Part shown: positions 32,983-43,355 of the stretch, piece after piece
How the letters are laid out: every line of letters begins with the position of its first letter
Position numbering within the stretch: the first letter of the stretch is position 1
Assembly: GCA_016490735.1 (NCBI GenBank)
Contig: JAEMWC010000097.1
Coordinates: 1,090,001 to 1,154,000, forward strand
DNA from: Pachyseris speciosa
Lineage: Eukaryota; Cnidaria; Anthozoa; Scleractinia; Pachyseridae
Direction of reading: 5' to 3'
Length of the DNA stretch: 64,000 nucleotides
Translations under genes and position numbers: made by a program
The notes under the pieces: model-generated
Told to the model about the DNA's origin: nothing
The model's database searches: none
Seen by the model: the letters and a program-made list of their open reading frames with translations, nothing else

Positions 32983-33328
32983 ATAATAGCTACGCAGCTT
33001 ATGGGGTCGTGCATAAATACTAAACCTAAGAACAAAATATATACATAATAAAGTAACAAAATCAAACTATCTAAAGTTAAATTATTAAAAAACTATGACT
33101 TAACTACATATATATGTACAACGTTAAAAAGCTCTAAGATCCCCTAAATATAATTAAAATCTTTACGTCATGTGCACTTCTTTAGATTTTGTTTCCTCCA
33201 TTTACTGGCAGTGTAAAGTTTGAGTGCAATGTTCCCAGCGGCCAGGCAACTACTGAAACGTCCACTGTTATTTACGAATTCTGGGTAGAAGCCATGACTG
33301 GCACACCCTGCACCCTGCGCTATTTTAA

Positions 33329-33713
33329 GGCCCCGTCCACACTAATGCATTTACGAAAACCTCCGTTTTTACCCGTCCACACTACTCCGTTTTCAAAAAC
33401 CTCCACTCTTGAGAGCGTTTTCGAAAACCTCCGTTTTCGATCGTTTTAGTGTGGACGGGAGGCGAAAACAGAGTAAAAAAGTATACGTTTTCATAAGAAA
33501 TGCGCATTAGTGTGGACACCGATGCGTTTTCGAAAACCTCCGTTTTAGAAGACCTCCGTTTTTGCCCGTCCACACTACTCCGTTTTCAAAAACCTCCACT
33601 CTGGAGACCGTTTTCGAAAACCTCTGTTTTTGATCGTTTTAGTGTGGACGGAAGGGGAAAACGGATAAAAGGTATACGTTTTCAAACGAAAACGTATTAG
33701 TGTGGACGGGACC
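33329..33713. mobile_element. MITE with GGCCCCGTCCACACTAATGC ends
   Basis: Inverted ends GGCCCCGTCCACACTAATGC and GTATTAGTGTGGACGGGACC. The interior contains two tandem copies of a CGTTTTCGAAAACCTCCGTT-rich unit, so the element is internally duplicated. It lies in the intron ending about 100 bp before the next FN3 exon and is non-coding. Confidence 0.85.
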
Positions 33714-33813
33714 TCAGTCCTTCAACCTCCTGTAGGTGATCACCACTCGTAAGCTGACACTCACGCAAATGGCAACCAACTTCATTAACCGTTACTTTTG
33801 ATCTGTGTAACAG

Positions 33814-34113
33814 AACCACATTGCGCTCCACAAAATGTACGAGGACATAACACCAGCTCAACCAGCATCTCTGTATCATGGGATGAAATAAGAGTAGAAG
33901 AACGGAACGGTATCATTACAGGTTACACTATTATCTACAAGTCACAAACAGAAAATCACAACGGAGATGTTTCAGTTGGTGCCAATGAACGGCAAAGGGA
34001 CATAACAGGACTAAAGAAGTTTGTGTTCTATAATGTCACAATGTTTGCATCTACAATCAGAGGAGATGGGCCACTCAGTACTCCCGTTATTGGTGTTAGG
34101 AGAGATCAGGACA
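33814..34113 (+). CDS. FN3 receptor exon, second FN3 domain
   Basis: The domain runs CAPQNVRGHNTSSTSISVSW to RGDGPLSTPV, with YNVTMFA in the F strand. Acceptor GTAACAG, donor GTAAGT, phase 1 at both ends, and it joins the previous exon without breaking frame. Confidence 0.85.
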
Positions 34114-35166
34114 GTAAGTGAATTCTCCAAATAATCTTCGCTTTATACCTCTCAACGGCAGAACTTTGAGGTTAATTTGCTTTGCAAATCTGTTTCTTTT
34201 TTTTTTCTTTATTTTTTCTCTTTTTTCAGAACAAGCAAAATGACAAATCCAGATAACCAGTATTTGTAATTTCGGAATTTTCTACAACTCCCCAGGTTAG
34301 AATGTTTTCGATAGTCGATGGTGCTGAATACCTCACTGGCATTTTTCAGTGTCCTTTTGAATCATTTGACCCAAGGCTGTAAAGAAATTGCTTCATTTAC
34401 ATTCATGCAATCAACCTCTGTAACATGGCGTCCAATTTGGACCCGTTTTGGGAGAGAGAGAAATTTTCAGTTTTTCCTTGCTTGATGTTGAGCAATAGTC
34501 CAGTTTGGAGTTCGCCAAGACCTCTGAATAAAAGCACTGAGAACGCATTTTTACAGGTTAGCCTCCATCTGAAGTGAATATATTCACAAATTCCAACGAG
34601 AAGATGACCTGTTGACCTACTTTCAAAACAACAGAAATTAGTATATGTAATGGCAAGAGGCAGAGTAGAATTGACGATTAGTTTTCACAGGGACAGAAAT
34701 GACCAGCAACACAAGACGATTAGATATATAAATTTAACAAAGCTACAATAGGTGGCAATGATACGAGAAAAGGTGCGGTCATCATTCAGATAAAAAATGT
34801 TATCGTTTGATAAATTGTCCCAAGAAAAGATCCATAACAAAGTGGAACATGTTTAACCACATATGAGACCTTCACATGTTTCCTCAACTGACCCCGTCAA
34901 GTTTTAATTATACACTATTTAACTTTGTAAAAGTTCTTAATGATGCATGCTTAGTGACCTGGCCTATGAATGGAAGAGAGGCTGACAGTGACATTGTTTT
35001 GGTACTGACCTCACTGCTTTTCTCAAGTACGTCATTTTCGTGTGCTAACTAGTCCATATTTGCATAAGAAATACAGAGAGGTTTGTATCAAAACAAAGTC
35101 ACCCCCAGTCTCGCTTCCACTCAAAGACAACACAACTGTAAAATGGGCTATTTACATTAATTGCAG

Positions 35167-35460
35167 TTCCTTCCGCTCCTCCAACCATAACCAGATTGAC
35201 CGTGTTAAACAGCTACACCATCAGGGTGGAGTGGAAAGCTGTCCCTGAAGAATTCAGAAATGGCATTATCACTAAATATACGATACACTATATAGACGAG
35301 GTCATGGAGAAAAAGAGTATTCTGGTCGTTAACGCACCGTCCTTGAAAGTGACTATTTACGGAATGTGACAAAAGGCTGAATATTCATTTCAGATTTTGG
35401 CTGCAACTTCAAAGGGTGATGGCCCAATGAGTGATCCTCCTTTGAAGGCAATAACCCAAG
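35167..35460 (+). pseudogene. FN3 receptor exon, third FN3 domain with in-frame stop
   Basis: PSAPPTITRLTV to GDGPMSDPPLKAITQ. The frame is intact on both sides of TGA at 35367-35369, which falls just before the AEYSFQILAATS strand where FN3 domains normally read through. The donor is a weak GTCAGA. Confidence 0.8.
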
Positions 35461-36095
35461 GTCAGAAAAATAATTATATAATATAATTATAATAAAAATA
35501 TAATATATTTACAATAATAACATATAGATTTAGCCAAGCCTAAGAGCGGAGCTCCTAATTACCATAAGTGAAAGTTAACCTGGCTTGAGCCTACGATCCA
35601 ATCGAAAACCAGTACCTGGACAGAGGTCAACTGCAAAAAAAAATTACCTCAATGAGCTCTAATCTTGAGCCCGCGATATGGCCACGTAATAATAGTCAGC
35701 GGATACCCTATTTTGACAGATGACAATTGACTATAACATGAATGTCCAAAGATGTGCGCTGTAAACTAACTAAAAGGCTGCATGTCTCGGTCACCCTATT
35801 AGCTGGAGTGTGGCCACCATGCGCCCACAAGCAAAACCTCTAGCCATTATTACCACGAGAAAAGCAATTCACGGGTTCCTATGAGTATTTATTACTTTTC
35901 TTCGTTGTTGTTGTTGTTTACGCGCGCCAAAATATTAATCAGCGCGCGCGAGCATTTTTTAGATTTGATGACGTATGTTGAGGTCACGCGTACAAGGATT
36001 CGTGTATTTTTCTTACTTCTCGGAGTTGAATTTTGAAGAAGTTAGACTTGTAAAAACTAGTGTTAAAACGTACGCTTTGGACTTCATTGTCATCC

Positions 36096-36206
36096 ATATG
36101 ACTAAAATCCTGCAAAATGTTTAAAATTTTGGGGCTCACTGATTTAACGTTGAATCCGTGAGCTGAGCCCCAAAATTTTAAACATTTTGCAGGATTTTAG
36201 TCATAT
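36096..36206. repeat. Near-perfect inverted repeat, arms of about 43 bp
   Basis: ATATGACTAAAATCCTGCAA to TTTTGGGGCTCAC is repeated in reverse complement after a spacer of roughly 18 bp. Cruciform-prone and non-coding, in the FN3 receptor intron 35461-37871. Confidence 0.9.
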
Positions 36207-36298
36207 CCTGCACGTATACCTTGTTTTTGCTGTTCACACCCTAACGGGAACGTGATTTCCATCAAAATCATTAGGTATAAATTTAGTTCCATAACTCT

Positions 36299-36372
36299 AT
36301 CTTGTTAAACTTCTTGATGAAGTCTGTGCGATTAGACGAAACCGGTCGGAGAATAAAACAAGTTAACAAGAT
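36299..36372 (+). other. Stem-closed hammerhead-like motif
   Basis: ATCTTGTTAA and TTAACAAGAT close a hairpin that contains TTGATGA, a GTCT/AGAC stem and CGAAACC. It resembles the hairpin at 29884-29920 in block order, with one core mismatch (TTGATGA for CTGATGA). Probable retroelement remnant. Confidence 0.35.
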
Positions 36373-37648
36373 CCGTTGCTGTGTGCTGCTCACTAGCCTT
36401 TATTAACAATTTTCCTGCCACTCACCAAAATATCGCTCATAGATAACCGATACTTTGAAAACCCCGCAACTTTCCTAAATCCCGGACTATGGTTGAAATG
36501 AACCACTGTCGTTGCCAGAAGGTCACTTTTAAAGTCCTTATCACCCTGGAAACTGACCGAAACTCCACGTTTTCACTTAATATGACTGTTTATTCTCTTT
36601 GAAAACTAAAATCGCCCTCGGGCAACACCAAAATTCACGCATCTTTGTCTTGAAATTTATAGGACAAAAATTCCTACGGAAGTTAAAAGTTTACATTGGC
36701 AGCAAACTTCGACACCACTTCTTGCAGTTAACGCTATTTGATTTCAGTTGCTCTCACGGTCTGTAAATTTCACGTTTGTGACCCAAAGCAATTCTGGGAT
36801 ATTCTTGCCTAACAGCAGCATGGAAGTCCGCCATTTTCAATTTCACATATTTTTAGAACCGTGTCGAGGCACCCGGTCCTGCTGGCAAAATATTGCACCG
36901 ATTGCATTATTTACAAGTCAAAACTCGCCAAAATTGCCATGCCATTTCCCGGAATCCACTAACAAAACCACTAAAGAGACAACTTCACTCCACGAATTGC
37001 CGTCATTCGCTCGAATACTTTAAGCGGCCCACTTCGTGTGAAATTGCTTCTCAACTCTGTTTTCTTTCGAAGGATTGCCTCTACCCATCAACCCAGCTTT
37101 ATGATGCCAGGCAGGGGGCTTTTGAGGTGGAAAATGGCACTAAAACACACTTATAAATCAAATAAGTAACGAATTGCAGCTGCAGGGATCGTTTAGAAAT
37201 AAACGACAGCTAGCGTGACGAGCGTGACAACAAAGATAAAGCCTTCAGTGTTGTGGACCAGCGATCTCTCCGTGGTAACCCCTTATATGGAGTAGCCAGG
37301 TCGATTTGACCTCCTACCCTCCGGAAATTGCAAAAAGGCGACTAAATCGCCGGTAGAAAAAGAGTTAAGAAAACATATTTAAAAAACTACGCGGATATTG
37401 TAAGGTTGTAGTATCCGTGCGATGGTTTCAGAAATTCCTTTGATGTAGGGTATAGTCGCTGTGGTGACTGGTGTGGGGTGGTGTTCGTAGCGTTTGGTTC
37501 TGTCCTGTAAGTGTTGCGTTTAACAAATTCGTAGTTGTGCTTACTGAAAACGTTGTCTAAGCATTTACGTTCGCCTGCTAAACTGTCTAAAAACTTAACC
37601 TGCAAACTACAAATGTGGGAAAAACTATATTATAAAACAAATGAAAAA
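36373..37648. other. FN3 receptor intron, nothing coding
   Basis: Plus-strand frames at 36748-37156 overlap each other and lack domain features. A small palindromic segment near 37240-37370 (CGATTTGACC, GCGACTAAATCGCC) suggests more repeat debris. Confidence 0.5.
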
Positions 37649-37748
37649 GCCTTAACCGTGCCTTGTTCTGTTATAAGGTACAAGGAAGTGACAAGAGCAC
37701 TCAACTTCTTTCGTGCTCTTATTGACAGAACAAAGCACGATTAAGGCT
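37649..37748. mobile_element. 100-bp MITE
   Basis: Inverted ends GCCTTAACCGTGCCTTGTTC and GAACAAAGCACGATTAAGGC, with inner inverted segments around AAGAGCACTCAACTTC. It ends about 120 bp upstream of an FN3 receptor exon. Confidence 0.8.
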
Positions 37749-37871
37749 ATTTTTATTTGTTAAGTAAGTACTCGCTACGGAAGCACCAAGAGCTCATTCC
37801 AATATTGCAGAAGTCGTGGGTTCGAGTCAGCTTCACTTTTGTTTAAACACTAGTTTCTTTTCGTTTTCCAG

Positions 37872-37969
37872 CGGTTACCACGATTCCAACTCCTGCTAAT
37901 GACGCCATTGGAATATCAGAAACAACAGTGAACCTTATAGAGAAGAGAATATTAAGTAATGGCAAACGA
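37872..37969 (+). CDS. FN3 receptor linker exon
   Basis: A 32-codon exon (VTTIPTPANDAIGISETTVN to SNGKR) follows TTTTCCAG in phase 1. The best donor giving the correct frame is GTTAGG after CGA, phase 0. A nearby GTCAGT would put an immediate stop into the next exon. It begins the membrane-proximal module. Confidence 0.65.
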
Positions 37970-38015
37970 GTTAGGTCAGTATAATGAAAGGGGCGTTTTA
38001 AAACGGTTTTAGAAA

Positions 38016-39943
38016 GTGGTTGGTTGGTGGCTGGTGGGTTGGTGAGCTGTTTGGTATGTTCGTTGTGGGCGGGTGGGTTGGTTGGTTGGTGGGTTGGTAA
38101 GCTGTTTTGTGGGTTGGTTGTGGGTAGATCGGTGGGTTGGTGAGTTAGTTGGTGGGTTGTTGGGTTAGTGGGTTGGTTGGTGGGTTGCTGAGCTGTTTGG
38201 TTGGCTGGTGGTTGGTTGGTTGGTTGGTGGGTGGGTGGGTTGGTTAGTGGGTTGTTTGGCGGGTTGTGGGTTAGTTGGTGGGTTCTAGGGTTGCTTGGTG
38301 GGTTCTGGGTAGGTGGGTTGGTTGGTGGGTTGTTGGGTTGGCTGGTTGATGGGTTGGTTGGTGGGTGATTGGTTGGTGAGCTGTTTGGTGGGTTTGTGGG
38401 TGAGTTAGTTGGTGAGTGGGTTGGTGAGTGGGTTGGTGAGCTGGTTGGTGAGCTGGGTTGGTGGGTTGGTTGTTGAGTTGGTGGCCTGGTTGGTTGTGGG
38501 TGGATTGGTTGGTTGGTTGGTTGTGGGTAAGTTGGTGGGTTGGTGGGTTGGTTTTTTGTTGTTTGGTTGGTTGGCTAGTTAGTTGGTGGGTTGGTTGCTT
38601 GGTTGGGTTGGGTTGGTTCGTTGGTTGGGTTGGTGGGTATGTTGGTTGGATGATTGGTGGCTTGGTTGTTTGGTTGGTTGGTGGGTTGACTGGTGGGTTG
38701 GTTGGTGATTTGGTTAGTTGGTGGGTTGGTTGGTGGGTTGATTGGTTGGTTGGTTGGTGGGAGGGTTGGTTGGTTTGTTGGTTGGTTGGTGGGTTAATTG
38801 GTTGATGGTGGGTGGGTTGGTTGGTTGGTTGTGTTGGTTGGGTTGGTTGGTTGGTTGGTTTATTGGGTGGGTTGGGTGGGTTGGTGGTTTCGTTGGTTGG
38901 TTGATTGGTTGGTTGGTTGGTTACTTGGTTTGTTGGTTGCTTGGTTAGTTAGAAGGTGGGTTGTTTGGTTGGTGGGTTGGTTGGGTTGGTTGGGTTGGTT
39001 GGGTTGGTTGGTGGGTTGGTTGGTTGGTTGGTGGTTTGGTTGGCTGGTTGGTGGGTGGGTTGGTTGGTTGGTGGGTTGGTTGGTGATTTGGTTGGGTGGT
39101 TGGTTGGTGGGTTGGTTGGTTGGTTGGTGGGTTGGTTGGTTTGTTGGTTGGTTGGTTGGTGGATTGGTTGGTTGGGTGGGTGGTGGGTTGGTGGGTTGTC
39201 TGGTTAGTGGGTTTGTTGGTGGGTTGGTTGGTTGGTTGGTGGGTGGGTTGGTTGGTTGGTTGGTTGGTAGTTTGGTTGGTTGGTTGATTGTTTGGTGGGT
39301 TGATTGGTTGGTGGGTTTTTGGGTTGGTTGGTTTGGTTGGTTGGTTGGTTGGTTGGTGGGTTGGTTGTTGGTGGTTTGGGTGGTTGGTTGGTTGGTGGAT
39401 TGGTTGGTTGGGTTGTTGGTTGGTTGGTGGGTTTGTGGGTTGGTTGGTTTGTTGGTTGTTTGGTTGGTTGGTTGGTTGGTTGGTGGGTTGGTTGGTATGT
39501 TGGTTGGTGGTTTGGTTGATTGATTGGTTGGTTGGTTGGTGGGTTGGTGGTTTGGTTTGTTGGTTGGTTGGTGGGTTGGTTGGTTTGTTTGTTGGTTAGT
39601 TGGTGGGTTGGTTGGTTGGTTGGTGGGTTGATTGTTTGGTTGATTGGTCGGTTGGTTGGTGGGTGGGTTGGTTGGGTTGGGTTGGGTTGGGTTGGGTTGG
39701 TTGGTTAGTTGGTTGGTTGATTGGCTGGTCGGTTGGTGGGTTGGTTGGTTGGTTGGTTGGTGGGTGGTTTGTTGGTTTGTTGGTAGGTAGGTTGGTGGGT
39801 TGGTTGGTTGGTGGGTTATTGGTGGTTGGTGGTTGGTGGTTTGGTTGGTGGGTTGGTTGGTGAGTTGGTTGGTGGGTTGGTGGTTTGATTGGTTGGTTGG
39901 TTGGTTGGTGGTTGGTTGGTGATTGGTTGTTGGGTTGGTTGGT
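38016..39943. repeat. 1.9-kb GGTT tetranucleotide satellite
   Basis: Almost pure G/T on this strand: GGTT units with frequent GGTGGG interruptions and a few GATT/GTTT variants, between FN3 receptor exons. Because (GGTT)n reads Gly-Trp-Leu-Val in every frame without stops, frames up to 241 codons appear; these are not genes. The G-run density makes quadruplex formation plausible. Confidence 0.97.
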
Positions 39944-40227
39944 ATTTAAGTAGGCTTCATGATGATATAATTTGAGATTCTTTCTTTCAGCGACTATTTT
40001 TCTGGGATAAGACGCTTGGAATTTGAAATTGCTATTGAACCAAATCTTCTAGAGCGCTAAATTGTCCAGGGTTGTTTATATACCGTAGAAATATATATAT
40101 ATTGTATTCTACTGCGTGTAAACTTCTCCTTTCCTGAACACGTTTTATCAGTAGTCTTAAATTGACCTCCCCCATTTTCTTGAGTCTTTTAATCGTTAAA
40201 TGTTATTTTGCTCACAGCTATTTTCAG

Positions 40228-40429
40228 ATAATCGTTGTGCGACTGAGAGAAGGACAAGATCCTGGCAATCCTGCAGATCTCAAGTACGAAACAGTTACAC
40301 GAACATACGAGGTCCAAGTGGAAGGCGAGCCTTACATTACTGCTGAATTACAAACAGGGGATGCAGGAGCAACTTTAACTGTTGGAGATAGGAAGTACTT
40401 CTCAAGACATGGTGTAAGAAACGTGCAAA
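40228..40429 (+). CDS. FN3 receptor membrane-proximal exon
   Basis: IIVVRLREGQDPGNPADLKY to FSRHGVRNVQ. Enters in phase 0 after TTTTCAG and leaves in phase 1 at GTAAGT. The IIVVRL and EVQVEGEPYITAEL blocks resemble membrane-proximal ectodomain segments of cnidarian receptor phosphatase-like proteins (from memory). Confidence 0.75.
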
Positions 40430-40664
40430 GTAAGTTAGTTCTTTACAGTAGTGGATTGGTTTTCTATTTCCACTGTAGAGATATGCCGTCAGTGTCCAAC
40501 CGGACTATGGGCTTCTGACCGGACACACAAGGCCAGGGAATATAGCCCCAAGTAACTTGGAATCTACATCTGTAAAGATTCCAATTGCGTACCACGTGAT
40601 TGAAGTAATCCGGTTAGTTAAGATAAAAAATAGTTAAGATAACATGGTGTGTATAAGGCTCGAC

Positions 40665-41215
40665 GCTGTTAGGTCAATAAAGCGCAGCGGTTCTCCTTCC
40701 TCTGACATTGTCACAGCATACTGCTCACTTACGAGGCCAATTCTAGAATGTGCTTTTGCAGTTTTTGTTAACTTGCCACTGTAGCTTTCCGACATCATCG
40801 AAAGGGTCCAAAGGCGTGCCCTACGTATTATATTCCCAGGCTTATTTTATCAGTGGCGAGGCGCTTCGCGTGGCCAACATACAAGCGCTGCAGGAAAGTA
40901 GAGTTTCCTTGTGTCGCACGTTTATTGGTACTTTGCCTTCAGGGAATCCTGTCTATAAGCTCATACCTGATGTGCAGACCAATCACTCATTGAGACCTAG
41001 GAATTTAACTGCCCGTGCCACAGCCACCAATAGGTTTGGTGACTTCGTCACAGACAAGAATGTCACGGTTGTGACACTATAGTTTTAGCTGATAGTATAG
41101 TGATATCCGTGATTATTGCATTATCATGTTTATATTGAAGTGTATGTATCAGTATTATTTATTACTGACCAAACCTGTAATCCAGTCCCTGTGTACTGCA
41201 AGAGGAATAAACATA
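40665..41215 (+). mobile_element. LINE remnant (CR1/L2-like), 3' end
   Basis: Frameshifted but legible reverse-transcriptase C-terminus: AYCSLT, a VQRRALRI-like stretch, EALRVANIQALQESRVSLC, and LIPDVQTNHSLRPRN. A short AT-rich 3'UTR follows, ending near an ATTATTATAA tail. It is 5'-truncated, inactive, and inserted in sense orientation in an FN3 receptor intron. Confidence 0.75.
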
Positions 41216-41278
41216 TTATTATAAATTTATTAAACAAAAGAGCTAACGAACTAAAGAAGGAACGCATGAGTGAGCACA

Positions 41279-41730
41279 TGATTGATTGATTAACTGATTG
41301 ACTGATTAATGGGGCGATTCACTGATTGAAGAAATGAATTAACCAACAAACGAACGAATCGGAATGAATCATGCCTTCATGTATGCATACATGAATGAAT
41401 GACTGACCGATCCACCGACCGACCGACCGACTGACTGACTGACTGATTGACCGACTGATTGACTGACCGACTGACTGACTGACTGATCGAATGACTGACT
41501 GACTGGTTGACTGACCGACTGACTGACTGACTGATTGACTGACCGACTGACTGACTGACTGGTTGACTGACCGACTGACTGACTGAATGACTGACTGACT
41601 GACCGACTGACTGACTGAATGACCGTTTGATTGACTGACTAACTGACCGACCGACTGACTCATTAATTAATGATTGAATAAATGAATGCATTGATTGATT
41701 GATGGTTTGATTAATCCTTTGATCATTGAT
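41279..41730. repeat. GACT/GATT tetranucleotide satellite
   Basis: GACTGACT with GACC, GATT and GAAT variants over about 450 bp, in the intron before the transmembrane exon. The minus-strand Ser-Val-Ser-Gln frames are artefacts. It is the reverse-strand equivalent of the AGTC tracts at 2.1-2.3 kb. Confidence 0.95.
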
Positions 41731-41782
41731 TGACTGACAACCAAGCTTCTTCAATTTTAAGCTCTTTCACATCTGATTGCAG

Positions 41783-42019
41783 GTGGCTTATATGACGCAG
41801 TGCGAGAGTATTTCAATGGAGAGCTTGACGATGACACTAGGTATGCAGTATTTCAGCGATTATTTTCTTCCGATGGTGACTATGAAGATGAGGGATTCAT
41901 TGTATTTACAACCAAAGCAAAGTTTCCAACAGCTATCATCGTGTCCGTTGTACTGGTGCCACTAGGTTTACTATTTGTGGCTGCTGCAGTTACAAAATGG
42001 CGTCGATCACACCGAAATG
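41783..42019 (+). CDS. FN3 receptor transmembrane exon
   Basis: GLYDAVREYFNGELDDDTRY, then YAVFQRLF and EGFIVFTTKAKFP, then a 20-residue membrane helix and KWRRSHRN. Phase 1 in (TTGCAG) and phase 1 out (GTACGT). Confidence 0.8.
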
Positions 42020-42496
42020 GTACGTATTAACTTAAATAATGGAAATGCACGCAGGCTACTCAAATACTGAACGATACTGAACCAATATCCTGTCTAGAAA
42101 CCTCTGGCTCCTTAGTCAGCGGTTTTCAGTAAGAGAAGCACGTCACCAACTTGAACCACCATGTTTGCAACTGTTAATCAGTGAGTTTTTGTAGTATCAC
42201 GAGAAATTTGTTTTAGACTCGTCGGTTCCACCTCAAAATCTAAAATTTATTGTCATGAATTTTCTGTATGCCTGCTTTTCGCAAAGCTCCAAAAGGATCT
42301 TGTTGTTCTGTTAAAATTTGATACTGTTGTGACGTCCCATGAAATATATGTGACATGAATTTCTTTACAAATAAGAAAAATTCAATGTTTGTTCCCAGCA
42401 CACTCTACAAATGGGATGATGGATGATGAAAGGATCATAGATAGATAGCTTGGCTAAGTGATTGATTGATGGATGAATACTCTCATGTTTCTACAG

Positions 42497-42793
42497 AGAA
42501 GCAGAAAGCTATAGAGATGTCTAGCAACAATGTTGCTTTAGCAGAACATAGTTATTACAACGAAGTTCAGCTTAAAGACGGGTAGTGAAGCAAAGAAGGC
42601 CGAATATGAAGTACCGATGAATAACGAACTTTCTTCCCAGGTGGTTAATTATGATGACGTTGATCCTGGACCAGATAATCTTTACCAAGAGATTGGTGAT
42701 GGGACTCAGTATCAGCCATTGGAATTACTCCGCCAAGCTGATTACCAAGAGCTGACCCAGCTTCCGGAGCCAGCTTCCGGAGCTTCCGGTTGA
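42497..42793 (+). pseudogene. FN3 receptor cytoplasmic exon with frame slip
   Basis: After EKQKAIEMSSNN the frame reads HSYYNEVQLKDG and hits TAG at 42583. One base further on, a different frame is open for 69 codons to TGA at 42791 and contains YEVP, YDDV, NLYQEI, YQPLEL and YQELTQL. The spacing and composition of these tyrosine motifs match the upstream part, so the two halves were one tail. Confidence 0.7.
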
Positions 42794-43289
42794 AAATTAT
42801 CAATCTTTAAACAGGTTATGATTAGTTGATTAAAATGAATGAAAAAATATGGACCGCCCGTGCTCGTTAGAGAGCTATAGCCATTTTTCAACTGACAGAT
42901 CTTAATCTCAAGGCAATTCTGCTATGTTTCCAATGTGCGCGTACACGAGCGCGCGCTAAAGACGGCATAAATTATGCGTAGTAAGGATGCGCGATGCAAC
43001 TGTGAGGAATCCCCTTAATAAGATGTATTTGTTTAGATTTCTTGCAATACGTTTGTCCAGGAAATCCGGTTTTGTGTAAGTAAGGTAACTCTAAAAACAG
43101 AGGTGCATAGGTGTGAAATCGAGATGTTGATTAAACGCATCTGCTTTTCTAGAACGTCCGGACTGCTCCAGTACAATAGCCTGCGCACGCGTGCACAAAG
43201 GAAATAGGAGACGTCTGCACGCAGGCTACAGTACAATCACTGATAAGGTAACAACCTTGTTCCCAGGGTCTCTCCTCTTGTCATCACCC

Positions 43290-43355
43290 TTCTCTCTCTC
43301 TCTCTCTCTCCAGCGGGGGGTGGGGGGGGGAGGGGGACGGGGGGAAGGGGGAGGA
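43290..43355. repeat. (CT)n tract followed by G-rich block
   Basis: About ten CT units, then G runs (GGGGGG T GGGGGGGGG A GGGGG and on) over roughly 40 bp. Sharp strand asymmetry, triplex- and quadruplex-prone. Confidence 0.9.

Larger units (their letters stand above)
31927..42793 (+). pseudogene. FN3-repeat receptor with tyrosine-rich tail, probably broken
   Basis: Seven exons chain in phase: 31927..32244, 33814..34113, 35167..35460, 37872..37969, 40228..40429, 41783..42019 and 42497..42793. The first three each encode one fibronectin type III domain on symmetric phase-1 exons. Exons 4-6 give a membrane-proximal module like those of receptor tyrosine phosphatases, ending in one membrane helix (AIIVSVVLVPLGLLFVAAAV) and a basic stop-transfer (KWRRSHR). 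Exon 7 encodes a short tail with YxxV/I/L-type tyrosines and no phosphatase or kinase domain. Lesions: TGA at 35367-35369 inside FN3 domain 3, and a stop at 42583-42585 from a one-base frame slip in the tail. No signal-peptide exon is found upstream. Pseudogene status is inferred; sequencing error at two sites would be the alternative. Confidence 0.7.

Noticed and set aside
36748..37156. Overlapping plus-strand frames in an FN3 receptor intron
   Set aside because: No domain resemblance, and they conflict with the consistent phase of the flanking receptor exons.
38458..39863. Long plus-strand frames rich in Gly-Trp-Leu-Val, up to 241 codons
   Set aside because: They are the unavoidable translation of (GGTT)n, which has no stop in any frame; there is no non-repeat coding sequence.
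41319..41754. Minus-strand Ser-Val-Ser-Gln repeat frames of 114-125 codons
   Set aside because: Translation of the GACT tetranucleotide array, not a protein gene.
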